DNA of 19,493 bases from positions 1-19,493 of the forward strand of contig LJUI01000034.1 of NCBI GenBank assembly GCA_001303705.1, written 5' to 3'. A program made the position numbers and the translations under genes. Shown piece by piece: positions 1 through 8,925 of this stretch. The stretch's first letter is position 1; each line of letters begins with the position of its first letter. This DNA comes from a candidate division TA06 bacterium SM23_40. Lineage in GTDB: Bacteria > LJUI01 > SM1-40. A model generated the notes under the pieces. That model saw nothing but the letters and a program-made list of their open reading frames with translations. It made no database searches and was not told the DNA's origin.

Positions 1-479
1 ATACCTGACGCACGCCTCAGCTCCGTCCGCCGCATCCCCTCCGGACGTTCGCATAGGAGATGCAACGCACGAGCCTGACGTGGAGCGCGCCTAACGAGCT
101 GGTCCGCTATCGCCACCAGTGAAGGAGCATCCGCCGCCGGCTTCACCCACACTTCTCTCTTCGCCACGGCTGAAGCCTTCGGTGCAGCCGCCCTGAGCAC
201 CTCCCCCCAGGGACAGAGATAGTAGTCGGCGATCCACCTGCTCAATGCCAGGATCTCCGGATCGAGAATCGGCCCCTCGCCCACTGTACCCTCGATCTCC
301 TTAAGCGCCTTCGGAGGCGGAGTCTCCGTCTCTGCGACGACATACCCTGTTCGCCTCCGGTTTCGAAACGGAGCCAACACGGCACTGCCCACGCCAACGC
401 GATCCCTCAGATTATCTGGAACGGCGTAGGTGAAGAGACGATCGACGGCAAGCGGAAACGCGACCTCAACATACTCCAT
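1..479 (-). CDS. priA: Primosomal protein N' (PriA helicase), N-terminal part, cut by window edge
   Basis: This reading frame is open to the left edge and gives about 159 N-terminal residues. The start (MEYVEVAFPLAVDRLFTYAV) and the following stretch with VGSAVLAPF and RRRTGYVV match the 3'-DNA-binding domain that opens PriA proteins. A later segment, LSRWIADYYLCPWGEVLRAA, is also typical of PriA. PriA is a superfamily 2 helicase that restarts stalled replication forks by loading DnaB. The helicase motifs and zinc-binding cysteines lie outside the window and cannot be checked. The ATG at 477-479 begins exactly at the family's usual N-terminus; the ribosome binding site is weak. The gene starts 62 bp after the tamB stop, so it is probably co-transcribed with tamB. 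The name rests on the N-terminal domain only. Confidence 0.85.
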   Translation of the reverse strand, partial: MEYVEVAFPLAVDRLFTYAVPDNLRDRVGVGSAVLAPFRNRRRTGYVVAETETPPPKALKEIEGTVGEGPILDPEILALSRWIADYYLCPWGEVLRAAAPKASAVAKREVWVKPAADAPSLVAIADQLVRRAPRQARALHLLCERPEGMRRTELRRASG

Positions 480-541
480 TGCTTCAACCGATACTCTCGT
501 GCCGGCACAAGCCGGCCGAAGGACCTGGGCACAGCATCCAA

Positions 542-3500
542 TCAGTACCTGAACTTGAACTCCACTCCTAAACCGTACCGCTTCTCCTCGTCGCGCTCGC
601 CGACGAGCGAGCTCTGCCCCCCCAGGTAGTACTCGACCTTGAATGCATCCCCGGAGGCAGCGAATAGATCGTGGGTATAGCTGACGAATAGATCGTCGGA
701 GACGTACTTGCCGACGGTGAGACGGGCACTCCGTTCCTCAGCGGCGCCGAAGATCTCGGTCTCGAGCCGCGCCATGTCGAACCCACGCTTGCGCAGCTCC
801 CGCGACAGCACCCTCTCGGTGAAGTAGGCGAGCACCCTCTCGGGAACTTCCTCGCCCAGAACCTGCCCTCGCTGAAGCTGCGCCAGCTCTTCCGTCGTCA
901 GATTGAGACCGAGGAGCGTAAGGATGTCCTGCTGGCCGAAATAGGCCGGATCGGCGGATAGTTCCAGCACCGGCTTGGTAAGGGTCCCTGTCAGGTGAAG
1001 CCGAATAGTCACGTCCACACGTTCGGCCATCGAGTCATGTGAAACGAGTCCTCCACGGGGACGGGGTACCCTGCGGATAACTGTCATCGCCCAGATATCG
1101 AGTTCGGGGTCGAGACGCGTTGGATCGATGAACCGGATATCCGCCGACTCGATCTCCAGGCGTCTATCGAAGTAGTAGTAGGCCCCGCGCAGCGACCGGA
1201 GGTAGCCGACGAGGGTGAATGCATTCCCCTCACTTCTCAGCGTGAGCTCACCCTGGAGCTCTATCTCCGCCTCATCGTTGCGAAGCCAGAGTCCTCGCTC
1301 GGCTGTAATCTTCAGATCGTATTCAAACGGAACCCTGCCGGCGCGTTCCTCGCGGGCCTCGCCGAACGGCCGGGTGACCTCTCCTCTCGTCACGTTGATC
1401 GACCCGATCACCGTCGGCGAAGCGATGAGACCGGTCACTGTCACATCTCCATCGACCACGGCGCCGACGTCCGGAATCCCGGCCACCAGCACCTGGCTCG
1501 CCAGGATGCGCAGATCAACTTCCTGTGGCAGGAAGGCGGCGAACCGCACTGACCCTTTCATCTGGACAAATCCCGTCTCCGTCTTCCCTGAGATCGACTC
1601 CAGTTTCAATGTGTCGCCGCTGAAGGTCGCGTATCCTCCGACCTCATTGACTACCGCACCGAGCGGCCTCACCTCCAGTCTTCCCGACCGGAGTGTCATC
1701 TCTCCACCGTACTCGGGATGACGCATGGTGCCACCGACACTGATATTCGCATCGACCCTCCCTTGCGTTATGTTGATCAGATCGCTCAGGGGATAGAATA
1801 TCCACACTCCAACATCGTTCAACACCGCCTCCAGGTTCGTCGGTTCGTCGGGAAAGCGCTCTGCGACGTCCCGCAACCCGAGGTCGATGGACACCACTCC
1901 ATGCGCCTCTGACACTGAACCTGCCCGCTCCAGGGTTGCGCTCGCCAGTGTCAGCCTCCGGTCACGATAGGAGCACCGCGCCCGCAGGACATCCCCACGT
2001 ATGTCCCTGATCGCCGGGTCGTGGACGACCATCCATGCGTCGATCTCTGGGCTCGCCGGGCTGCCACTGGCACGGAGCTCGAAGTCCAGGAGTCCCTTGA
2101 TTTCCCAGTTAAGGCCGAGCACGAGGCCGAGTGCAGCGAGATCAAGCTTACTCGCCGAGGTCTGAACGACGAGTACTCCACTCGAGTCCATCTCCGCCGC
2201 CAGCGTGAGCTCTCCATTCACCAGTTGCAGCACGGTAGGATAGACGGTGAGCTCGCGAGGAGACCTGTGGACAGTAAGGGGGGTCACGTTCCGCATCTCT
2301 ATGCCAGCGGCCGCAAGGGACAGATCCGTGATCTCTCCCCACAGCTCGTCCCCATCGATCTTCATCCGACCCTCGGCCGCAACACGAGCACCCTCATCCC
2401 GATCGATACGGAGATGAAAGCCTGTCCGGTTCTCCTCGTGGGATGTGAACTGAAATCTCGCCTGTCGAAACTGCTCGCCCGCCACGGAGGCATGCATAAT
2501 GCTCACCATGCCGGTTCCCTGTAACGGCCGGCGGATATCTTCGAGAGTTATCGCTCCTGATAGATGGTTAAAGGAGAGATGTCCGATACTCCCGTCATGA
2601 AACTCCACTCTGCCCGATAAGGAAGGGCCTTCGATGAGCCCGTCGAGTACAATTGCAACATCCAGTCGCCCTTCGACTCCTTCCAGACCAGCCAGCCGCT
2701 CTACAGCCCTGCCATCGACACCTTCTGCCGAGACCTCCCAATACATCCGCTCTCCGCCCAGCCAGCCCTGGCCGGAGATGATTCCCTGAAAGCAATTTGC
2801 GGAGAACCTCGAGAGGGCCACCCTCTCTTCGTCGATATGGACTCTGGCAATGGCGGCGTCGACCTCGAGGCCTGCGATCACGCTCTTCACGAGCGTCATG
2901 TCCGCCTGCAGATCGTAATCGTCCTGATCTCTCCCCGTTCCCGCAATCAGTAGATCTCCAGTCAGCGTGCTGGGCACCAGAGCAAAGAGCGTAGGAGAGA
3001 GATCCTGGAGGTCGAACCGGAGTAGATCGACAGCGGCAGAAGCCGCGATCTTCCCTCCGCTGCGCCACAGTATGGCGTCCCCGCTGATCCTCCCCTCCCC
3101 CACTTCCGCATCGAGCGCCTGAAATCGCAACGAATCTCCCCTGAGGAAGGCATCTGCGAGAAAGCTGTCTACTCTCCACCCCTCGGCACGGACGTCAGAC
3201 AAGGCGATCCGCCCCGCCCCCTCCAGAGTCTCCCCCATCCAGGCGAGGACGAACTCTCCCGTGAGCTGACCTCTCCACTCTTCGCCCGGACGCCGGAGCA
3301 GCCTGCCGATCTCGGTCAGGGAGAGCGAGACGCCATCTCGAGATGTTTTCAAGGCGACAACCCCCTGGCCCAGCGTGAGCTCGCCGCCCAGTACGGAGGA
3401 TGGTGTCTGCGCCCGGAAGTCGGAGACCCGCAACGCTCCTACACCCGAGTCGTAGGTTGCCATGCCCGAGATCGACACGTGTCCGAGGAGACGCTCCGGT

Positions 3501-4081
3501 AGCGCAAACGTCATCCGATCGACGAGAAGTCCAAATCCTTCGAGCGTTGGGCGAAAACTGGCATCGACATCGATGTCGGAGATCTCCTCTCTCTCATCCC
3601 CCCGCACAAGCACAAATGCTCCATCCCGCACCACTAACTCGCCGACGGCAATCCGGGAGAGGGGGGATCGGGAGGCAGGGGCCGCAGGCTCCATTATCTG
3701 CCGACTCTCCTCCCCCCCGGGTGTGCCGGAGAGAGAATCGACCGCAACTTCTACCACCAGGCCGTCGATCGCGAGAGAGACGACATCGAGCCTGCCGCGC
3801 AGGAGACGCCAGGGCCTGTACTGGGCTCTGATACTGCGAGCAGAGAGAAGCCGGATGGCCGAGGTCCCGGGTCTGCACACGACGCCTTCAGCCACGAATC
3901 CCGTAACCAGGTTGCCGGAGACGCGCCCCACGGAGACGTCGCCACCCAGAGCAGCACCCAGACGCGCTTCCGCCATTCCCCGCACCATGTCGCGGAATGG
4001 CTGAGTCTGAGTGCCGGCAGCGAGCAGGACCAGTACGAGTATGACTACAAGCGGCAGATAGCGAACTCGCTTCAGTTTCAT
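542..4081 (-). CDS. tamB: TamB-family inner-membrane-anchored translocation/lipid-transport protein
   Basis: The product has 1179 residues, close to the size of E. coli TamB. It starts with a basic stretch and a hydrophobic signal anchor (MKLKRVRYLPLVVILVLVLL), followed by an AsmA-like region. A long beta-rich repeat region follows, with many DG, SG and GxL-type strands. The C-terminal third carries the TamB (DUF490) domain, including YYYFDRRLEIESADIRFIDP and ILTLLGLNLTTEELAQLQ, and ends in an aromatic strand (GVEFKFRY). TamB proteins bridge the inner and outer membranes and act with an Omp85 partner in outer-membrane protein insertion or phospholipid transport. The Omp85 gene lies 68 bp upstream. 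I chose the ATG at 4079-4081 because the signal anchor follows at once; a TTG at 4118-4120 would add 13 residues and has a poorly spaced Shine-Dalgarno. Confidence 0.92.
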   Translation of the reverse strand: MKLKRVRYLPLVVILVLVLLAAGTQTQPFRDMVRGMAEARLGAALGGDVSVGRVSGNLVTGFVAEGVVCRPGTSAIRLLSARSIRAQYRPWRLLRGRLDVVSLAIDGLVVEVAVDSLSGTPGGEESRQIMEPAAPASRSPLSRIAVGELVVRDGAFVLVRGDEREEISDIDVDASFRPTLEGFGLLVDRMTFALPERLLGHVSISGMATYDSGVGALRVSDFRAQTPSSVLGGELTLGQGVVALKTSRDGVSLSLTEIGRLLRRPGEEWRGQLTGEFVLAWMGETLEGAGRIALSDVRAEGWRVDSFLADAFLRGDSLRFQALDAEVGEGRISGDAILWRSGGKIAASAAVDLLRFDLQDLSPTLFALVPSTLTGDLLIAGTGRDQDDYDLQADMTLVKSVIAGLEVDAAIARVHIDEERVALSRFSANCFQGIISGQGWLGGERMYWEVSAEGVDGRAVERLAGLEGVEGRLDVAIVLDGLIEGPSLSGRVEFHDGSIGHLSFNHLSGAITLEDIRRPLQGTGMVSIMHASVAGEQFRQARFQFTSHEENRTGFHLRIDRDEGARVAAEGRMKIDGDELWGEITDLSLAAAGIEMRNVTPLTVHRSPRELTVYPTVLQLVNGELTLAAEMDSSGVLVVQTSASKLDLAALGLVLGLNWEIKGLLDFELRASGSPASPEIDAWMVVHDPAIRDIRGDVLRARCSYRDRRLTLASATLERAGSVSEAHGVVSIDLGLRDVAERFPDEPTNLEAVLNDVGVWIFYPLSDLINITQGRVDANISVGGTMRHPEYGGEMTLRSGRLEVRPLGAVVNEVGGYATFSGDTLKLESISGKTETGFVQMKGSVRFAAFLPQEVDLRILASQVLVAGIPDVGAVVDGDVTVTGLIASPTVIGSINVTRGEVTRPFGEAREERAGRVPFEYDLKITAERGLWLRNDEAEIELQGELTLRSEGNAFTLVGYLRSLRGAYYYFDRRLEIESADIRFIDPTRLDPELDIWAMTVIRRVPRPRGGLVSHDSMAERVDVTIRLHLTGTLTKPVLELSADPAYFGQQDILTLLGLNLTTEELAQLQRGQVLGEEVPERVLAYFTERVLSRELRKRGFDMARLETEIFGAAEERSARLTVGKYVSDDLFVSYTHDLFAASGDAFKVEYYLGGQSSLVGERDEEKRYGLGVEFKFRY

Positions 4082-4149
4082 GGGCAACTCGGCAGCTCTC
4101 TCCCTGTAGCCAAGAGCCAACAGCCTTCCCGTCGCGCAGCCGGGAAGAA

Positions 4150-5994
4150 CTAGAATATGTGACCTATGCCGAGATAGACCCGGCCGTGATCTCCACTCCG
4201 CCTCTCCGTGAGCTTCCTTCCATAATCGAGGCGCAGCGGACCGATCGCCGTCCGATACCGCAGCCCGATCCCGGCACCGAAACCAAGGTCCGCGGGATCG
4301 ACATCCGACACGTTTCTCCAGACACCTCCGCCGTCGATGAAGGCTACCCCCCCGAACCTCCAGAAGAGAGGGATCCTCGCCTCCACGTTGACGTTGGCCA
4401 TGACGCTTCCTCTCCGCTCACCGAGGGGATTCTCGGGTCCGATCGAGGCCTCATCATAGCCGCGGACCGAGCTCTCGCCGCCGAGCTCGAACTGCTCCTC
4501 CCGCGGCACAGCGCCGGATCGGCCATAGTTCCTCACATACCCACATCTGCCTCTGATAGCCCACACCGGGCTCCAGCGCGGCTCCGCGTAGAACTTCGCC
4601 TCGGCGGGAACGCGCCAGAAGTCGTGATCTCCGCCCAGGAGTCCGCCTGCCACCTCGATGCCACCGGAAATGAGCGATCCATCGGAGGGATCGAAGATAT
4701 CGTTTCGGACATCACGCAACAGCATGGCGGCCATGCTGTTCGTCACGCCACCCTCCAGCTCCTCACGGTTCTCGGCAGGGAGGTTCTCCGGGTGGGCAAC
4801 CCTGTAGCGCACGGATCTGTATCCATATCCCAGGGATAGCCTCGTACCGGGCCCGACGAATCGGCCGACCTGCACGTTCACGCCGAAGCGCGATACCCGC
4901 CACGGCACCCGGATGACTCTCTTCTCATGATCATAGTACGTGCGAATACCGCCCTGGAATCCCGAGCTGAAGAGTCTCGGCTCGAGGTAGTCAGCAGCGT
5001 ACTCAGCTTCCCATTCACCCTTCACATTGAACGCGCCACTGACGGAAAGCACCAGGCGCTGCGCGTTGTCGAAGAGATTCTCGTGCCCCCAATCGAGGGC
5101 AGCACGTATCCGATCCGGAGAGAGATAGCCGAACCCAACTCCGATCCAGTTCAGCCTGTCTTCGGTCACTTCGATGAATACGTCGACCGTGTCAGCCATC
5201 TCAGTCAGACCGCTCATCACGAACCGAACGTCCCTGAAGAGGCCGGTCGCATATATTCTACGCTGGCTCTCCAGCACCTGGCGCGGCCTGTACAGGTCTC
5301 CCCGGTGAATCACCAGTTCCCGCCCGATGATTGCCGATCGCACGCGTTCGTTGCCGGTGATCTCAATGTCGCCAATGTACGCCCGCGGGCCCTCCTCAAT
5401 CCGGAACTGCACTATCATGTGGCGAGCCCGCTCCCCGGGCAGCGTGGTCGTCTCGAGCTCCGCATAGACGTATCCCGCGTCAGCATACGCGGCCACAATC
5501 CCATCCTCAGAAGCCTCGAGCTTCGCCTTGTCGAGAGGATCATCTTTCTTCAAATCGAGGTACCGCACCAGGTCACCTGTACTCATGACCGCATTCCCCG
5601 ACACCTGTACCTCTTCGACGAATGACCGCGCTCCCTCATCGACCGTTATCAGATAGTCGATGTGACGCTCATCCGCCATCTCTCCCCGGGTGCCGATTAC
5701 CTTCGCATCCAGGTAACCACGATTGTGATAGAACGAGGTGACCTTGAGAATGCCCCGTTCCAGGATGCTGCGCCTGAAGACCGCACCACGGCGAATTCGC
5801 ATCTCTTTTCTCAGGAGATCGTCGGAGAAGGCCTCATTTCCCTGGAACGAGATCTTCCCGAACAGACGCTGGGTCACCCCCCCCGAGGAAAGGGATTGAG
5901 ATGTGGCGACACGGACCGTCCCGGACGATACCAGAATGAGGACGGCGAGAAAGGCCGTGACGCACCTGTTCTTGGACGACATGGTCGGCAACAT
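4150..5994 (-). CDS. tamA: Omp85-family outer-membrane protein with three POTRA domains (TamA-like)
   Basis: The 614-residue protein has an N-terminal signal peptide (hydrophobic core around residues 12-30). Three POTRA repeats follow, at roughly 44-122, 123-203 and 204-279; the first opens with GKISFQGNEAFSDDLLRKEM. A C-terminal 16-strand-type beta-barrel runs from about 285 to 614. The barrel shows the Omp85 hallmark VRGY at 510-513 and the conserved end segment GIGLRYRTAIGPLRLDYG, and finishes on the outer-membrane signature phenylalanine (HIF). BamA usually has five POTRAs, so three POTRAs plus the downstream tamB gene point to TamA. In phyla with a single Omp85 it could also serve as the main assembly porin. 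The ATG at 5992-5994 has GAGGA 10 nt upstream; an in-frame ATG at 5980-5982 is an alternative. A sigma70-type promoter lies about 50 bp upstream. Confidence 0.88.
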   Translation of the reverse strand: MLPTMSSKNRCVTAFLAVLILVSSGTVRVATSQSLSSGGVTQRLFGKISFQGNEAFSDDLLRKEMRIRRGAVFRRSILERGILKVTSFYHNRGYLDAKVIGTRGEMADERHIDYLITVDEGARSFVEEVQVSGNAVMSTGDLVRYLDLKKDDPLDKAKLEASEDGIVAAYADAGYVYAELETTTLPGERARHMIVQFRIEEGPRAYIGDIEITGNERVRSAIIGRELVIHRGDLYRPRQVLESQRRIYATGLFRDVRFVMSGLTEMADTVDVFIEVTEDRLNWIGVGFGYLSPDRIRAALDWGHENLFDNAQRLVLSVSGAFNVKGEWEAEYAADYLEPRLFSSGFQGGIRTYYDHEKRVIRVPWRVSRFGVNVQVGRFVGPGTRLSLGYGYRSVRYRVAHPENLPAENREELEGGVTNSMAAMLLRDVRNDIFDPSDGSLISGGIEVAGGLLGGDHDFWRVPAEAKFYAEPRWSPVWAIRGRCGYVRNYGRSGAVPREEQFELGGESSVRGYDEASIGPENPLGERRGSVMANVNVEARIPLFWRFGGVAFIDGGGVWRNVSDVDPADLGFGAGIGLRYRTAIGPLRLDYGRKLTERRSGDHGRVYLGIGHIF

Positions 5995-6045
5995 ACTTCA
6001 TCGGTCCTCGCGAAAACATGACGGTCGGCGCATTTGGGGGGTTCC

Positions 6046-6074
6046 ACAATATCACACCCCCCTGGTCGGGTCAA
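6046..6074 (-). promoter_or_regulatory. Sigma70-type promoter for the tamA-tamB-priA operon
   Basis: On the minus strand, TTGACC (6069-6074) and TATTGT (6046-6051) are separated by exactly 17 bp. That gives 5/6 and 4/6 matches to the -35 and -10 consensus. Predicted transcription would start near 6039, leaving a leader of about 45 nt before the tamA ATG that contains its Shine-Dalgarno. Seen in sequence; activity is inferred. Confidence 0.65.
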
Positions 6075-6156
6075 GCGATCATCGACGGCGCGAACGCGCT
6101 CTGTGATGCGAAAGAGAGGTTTCACGACGCGAACTGTCTCCCTGGCAGTAAATCGC

Positions 6157-6185
6157 TTGACAGACGGGGGAAGCGCATCTAGGGT
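6157..6185 (+). promoter_or_regulatory. Sigma70-type promoter for the EamA transporter gene
   Basis: A perfect -35 hexamer TTGACA (6157-6162) lies 17 bp from TAGGGT (6180-6185), a 3/6 match to the -10 consensus. It faces the transporter start at 6256 and gives a leader of about 65 nt. It diverges from the tamA promoter; the two -35 boxes are about 82 bp apart. Confidence 0.5.
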
Positions 6186-6255
6186 TGAAGCCGACAGGGA
6201 TGGAGCATCTCAGGGGGAATCGATCCACGCACGAACCCCGGGGCCGGGGAACCTT

Positions 6256-7206
6256 ATGGCGCCGATGAAAGATCAGACGCGGGCATACCTCTATACGATC
6301 ATCGTTGTGCTCATCTGGGCGACAGTTGCCTCTGCCTTCAAGCTCTCTCTGAGGCATCTCGATCCTCTGGAGCTCTTGCTCTATGCCTCGGTTGTATCGA
6401 CAGCCAGTCTCTTCTCGGTTCTGCTCATCCAGAGGAAGGCAACACTCCTCCGCGAATTCACGAGGGGAGACTACCTCCGTTCCGCATCGCTCGGTTTTCT
6501 GAACCCCTTCATCTACTATATCATCCTGTTCAAGGCGTATGCGCTTCTCCCCGCACAGGAAGCACTGCCGCTCAATTACACGTGGCCGATAATGCTGGTC
6601 CTCCTATCGATCCCGTTACTGAAGCAGAGAATAGGGCTGAGGGGGCTTCTCTCAATCGTCATCGGTTTCGCCGGCGTATTCATAGTCTCGACAAGAGGTG
6701 ACTTCTCGGCCCTCAGCTTCTCCAGCCCCACGGGCGTGCTCCTCGCCCTCGGGAGTGCTGTCATCTGGGCCCTGTTCTGGATCTTGAACATCCGGGACCC
6801 ACGTGATGAAGTCGCGAAACTGTTCCTCAATTTCGCCTTCGGATCCGCCTTCATCATCTGCTTCATGTTGCTCTTCGGCCGCACGAGGGTGCCCGGCCCG
6901 GCCGGGCTCCTCGGCGCGGCCTACGTCGGCTTGTTCGAAATGGGAATCACCTTCATCATCTGGCTCAAAGCCCTGAAGCTGTCGAGATCGACGGCTCAGA
7001 TCACCACGTTCATCTATATCATCCCGTTCCTCTCACTCGGCGTCATCAGGGTCATAGTGGGGGAGACGATCCTGTCATCAACAGTCGTGGGGTTGGTGTT
7101 GATCGTCGGCGGAATCATCGGCGGCAGGACCCCGCAAGTCGAGCTCACCCGAGCCCCTGTCCCGGGCAGCGAGGGGGGGCACCGTGGAACGGAGATCTCG
7201 AGGTAA
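6256..7206 (+). CDS. EamA/DMT-superfamily transporter
   Basis: The 316-residue integral membrane protein has about ten hydrophobic segments arranged as two EamA repeats of five. The first starts at YTIIVVLIWATVASAFKLSL and includes the inter-repeat hallmark LNYTWPIMLVLLSIPLLKQR. The second starts near GVLLALGSAVIWALFWIL. Family members export metabolites such as amino acids or nucleotides across the inner membrane; the substrate cannot be told from the sequence. The ATG at 6256-6258 has GGGGA 5 nt upstream and puts the first membrane span at the N-terminus. The frame is open back to 6034, but that extension is arginine/serine-rich, overlaps both promoters and is unlikely to be translated. A second in-frame ATG is at 6265. 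The C-terminal tail of about 25 residues is polar. The gene appears monocistronic. Confidence 0.9.
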   Translation: MAPMKDQTRAYLYTIIVVLIWATVASAFKLSLRHLDPLELLLYASVVSTASLFSVLLIQRKATLLREFTRGDYLRSASLGFLNPFIYYIILFKAYALLPAQEALPLNYTWPIMLVLLSIPLLKQRIGLRGLLSIVIGFAGVFIVSTRGDFSALSFSSPTGVLLALGSAVIWALFWILNIRDPRDEVAKLFLNFAFGSAFIICFMLLFGRTRVPGPAGLLGAAYVGLFEMGITFIIWLKALKLSRSTAQITTFIYIIPFLSLGVIRVIVGETILSSTVVGLVLIVGGIIGGRTPQVELTRAPVPGSEGGHRGTEISR

Positions 7207-7289
7207 CCACAGGTCAGCCGATCGCCCTCGATCAATAGGTGGGCGCGAGGGAAGCGGGGAAGGTGCATGCCGAAGAGGTGTACGAAGAC

Positions 7290-7321
7290 GCGGGCCGGAA
7301 TGGACGAACCCTGCGGCCCGC
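7290..7321. terminator. Hairpin in the convergent gap, possible bidirectional terminator
   Basis: GCGGGCCG (7290-7297) and CGGCCCGC (7314-7321) form a perfect 8-bp GC-rich stem with a 16-nt loop. It lies between the stops of the converging transporter gene and pdxT. Neither side has a good run of T, so intrinsic termination is uncertain. The rest of the 133-bp gap shows nothing else I can name. Confidence 0.35.
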
Positions 7322-7339
7322 TCGATCTGTGTGGTAGAC

Positions 7340-7915
7340 TCAAGCCCCGGCCCGTACCATCTCGAGGAAGCGGGCGTGTAGACGGCCGTCAGGTGTCAAT
7401 TCCGGATGGAAGGTCGCCACCAGTATTCTTCCCTGGCGGGCGAGCACGCAGTCGGAGCCGACGGTCGCGAGGGCCTCGACCTCTGGCCCGAGCCGAACGA
7501 TCTTGGGGGCTCTGATGAAGATTCCGGGGAAGGGGTCGTTGCCGAGAGCCGGAACGGAGATTGCCTGCTCAAAGCTCTCCCGCTGCCTGCCGTAGGCGTT
7601 GCGCTCCACCCCCACATCGATGAGGCCGAGGCCCGGCTGAGCCGGATGCCTCACCTCCCGCGCCAGAATGATCAGGCCGGCGCAGGTGCCGAAGATCGCA
7701 CCTCCGCGTTCCCCGAACTCCTGTATCGCACGGTCCATCCCGCCTTCGGCGATGAGTTTGAGAAGCGCCGTGCTCTCGCCCCCCGGGACGATAAGCCCCC
7801 CCAGGCCCGAAAGCTGATCGGGCCTTCGCACTTCCACGCCCCCACATCCCAGTCTCGCCAGCGCCTTCCCGTGGGCCGCGAAATCACCCTGGAGGGCGAG
7901 GAGCCCTACCTTCAT
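7340..7915 (-). CDS. pdxT: Pyridoxal 5'-phosphate synthase, glutaminase subunit PdxT
   Basis: PdxT hydrolyses glutamine and channels the ammonia to PdxS for PLP synthesis in the cytoplasm. The 191-residue product is of usual length and opens with the family motif VGLLALQGDFAAHGKAL. It has the PGGEST segment, the nucleophile cysteine in GTCAG (Cys78) and the catalytic His170 and Glu172 in TFHPEL, so the class I glutaminase triad is complete. I prefer the ATG at 7913-7915, with AGAGG 9 nt upstream. A GTG at 7919-7921 would overlap the pdxS TGA by GTGA, but its Shine-Dalgarno spacing is too short. Either way the two genes are translationally coupled. It is the last gene of the ilvE-pdxS-pdxT run. 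Confidence 0.96.
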   Translation of the reverse strand: MKVGLLALQGDFAAHGKALARLGCGGVEVRRPDQLSGLGGLIVPGGESTALLKLIAEGGMDRAIQEFGERGGAIFGTCAGLIILAREVRHPAQPGLGLIDVGVERNAYGRQRESFEQAISVPALGNDPFPGIFIRAPKIVRLGPEVEALATVGSDCVLARQGRILVATFHPELTPDGRLHARFLEMVRAGA

Positions 7916-7917
7916 CG

Positions 7918-8799
7918 TCACACACCTCTGATCTGCAGGAGCTCTTTCTCTTCCAGACGGGTGAGATCGATGCCCGGCATCGGCTCGCCAAGCCCCTCTG
8001 AGACGCGGGCAAGAACGTCCGGTTCCCGGTAATGGGTAGTTGCCTGAACGATCGCCCTGGCCCGCGGGGCCGGGTCCTCCGATTTGAATATGCCTGACCC
8101 GACAAAGACCGACTCCGCACCGAGCTGCATCATGAGGGCGGCATCGGCTGGTGTGGCGATTCCGCCTGCGGCGAAGTTCGGCACGGGTAAGGACCCTGTT
8201 TCAGCAACGAGCTTTACTAAGGCGTACGGGGCACCCATCTCCTTCGCCTTCGTCATCAGTTCCTCGGGCGAGAGTATCGTCAATTCCTTCATGGAACGCA
8301 GGACAAGCCGCATGTGCCGTACCGCCTCGGCGACGTTACCTGAACCAGCCTCTCCCTTCGTCCTGATGAGAGCAGCCCCCTCGCCGATTCTCCGCAAAGC
8401 CTCTCCAAGATCTCGTGCCCCGCAGACGAACGGTACCTTGAATGCGAACTTGTCGATGTGGTTGTGCTCGTCGGCAGGAGTGAGGACTTCGCTCTCGTCG
8501 ATGTAGTCGACCCCCAATGCCTCCAGTATCTGCGCCTCCACGAAGTGACCGATCCTGACCTTCGCCATGACGGGAATCGAGACCATTTCCATGATCTCGA
8601 CGATCTTCTTGGGGTCGGCCATTCTCGCCACCCCGCCACCGGCCCGGATGTCCGCGGGGACCCGTTCCAGCGCCATGACCGCCACGGCACCCGCGTCTTC
8701 TGAGATCTTCGCCTGCTCGGCGGTCGTGACGTCCATTATGACGCCGCCCTTGAGCATCTCCGCGAGACCGGTCTTGAGCCTCAACGTCCCAGTCTCCAT
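7918..8799 (-). CDS. pdxS: Pyridoxal 5'-phosphate synthase, synthase subunit PdxS
   Basis: PdxS condenses ribose 5-phosphate (or ribulose 5-phosphate), glyceraldehyde 3-phosphate and ammonia from PdxT into PLP. The 293-residue (beta/alpha)8 barrel is of standard length and very well conserved. It starts [20 protein letters not shown]. It carries Asp23 in [10 protein letters not shown], the substrate-binding Lys80 in [10 protein letters not shown] and the second lysine Lys148 in [10 protein letters not shown]. The ATG at 8797-8799 matches the family N-terminus; AAAGGAGA lies very close to it. The frame continues upstream to 8895, but those residues do not belong to the family. The gene lies 126 bp after ilvE, leaving room for its own control signals, and overlaps or abuts pdxT. 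This indicates the DXP-independent B6 pathway. Confidence 0.97.
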   Translation of the reverse strand: METGTLRLKTGLAEMLKGGVIMDVTTAEQAKISEDAGAVAVMALERVPADIRAGGGVARMADPKKIVEIMEMVSIPVMAKVRIGHFVEAQILEALGVDYIDESEVLTPADEHNHIDKFAFKVPFVCGARDLGEALRRIGEGAALIRTKGEAGSGNVAEAVRHMRLVLRSMKELTILSPEELMTKAKEMGAPYALVKLVAETGSLPVPNFAAGGIATPADAALMMQLGAESVFVGSGIFKSEDPAPRARAIVQATTHYREPDVLARVSEGLGEPMPGIDLTRLEEKELLQIRGV

Positions 8800-8825
8800 T
8801 CTCCTTTGCCCCCTTCTTCTGTTAT

Positions 8826-8846
8826 GATCTCGTCGACTATGAGATC
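8826..8846. repeat. Small dyad upstream of pdxS
   Basis: GATCTC (8826-8831) and GAGATC (8841-8846) form a perfect inverted repeat with a 9-nt spacer, 27-47 bp before the pdxS start. The geometry fits a small operator, but a six-base arm can arise by chance. It does not resemble the inverted repeat at the upstream regulator's promoter. Confidence 0.25.
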
Positions 8847-8909
8847 GTCTCTCAACACCTTCATCCTCTATTGCTGCGGGCAACTTCAGCCGCACCGATC
8901 CCCTCAGGG

Positions 8910-8923
8910 CCGGCGCGCGCCGG
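8910..8923. repeat. 14-bp GC palindrome between ilvE and pdxS
   Basis: CCGGCGCGCGCCGG is a perfect palindrome starting 2 bp after the ilvE stop codon. It could form a short hairpin that slows exonucleases or weakly terminates transcription. No T-run follows on the minus strand, so a full terminator is unlikely. Confidence 0.3.
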
Positions 8924-8925
8924 AA

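Noticed and set aside
6034-6255. N-terminal extension of the EamA transporter
   Set aside because: It overlaps both divergent promoters, is rich in Arg and Ser, and the ATG at 6256 has a good Shine-Dalgarno.
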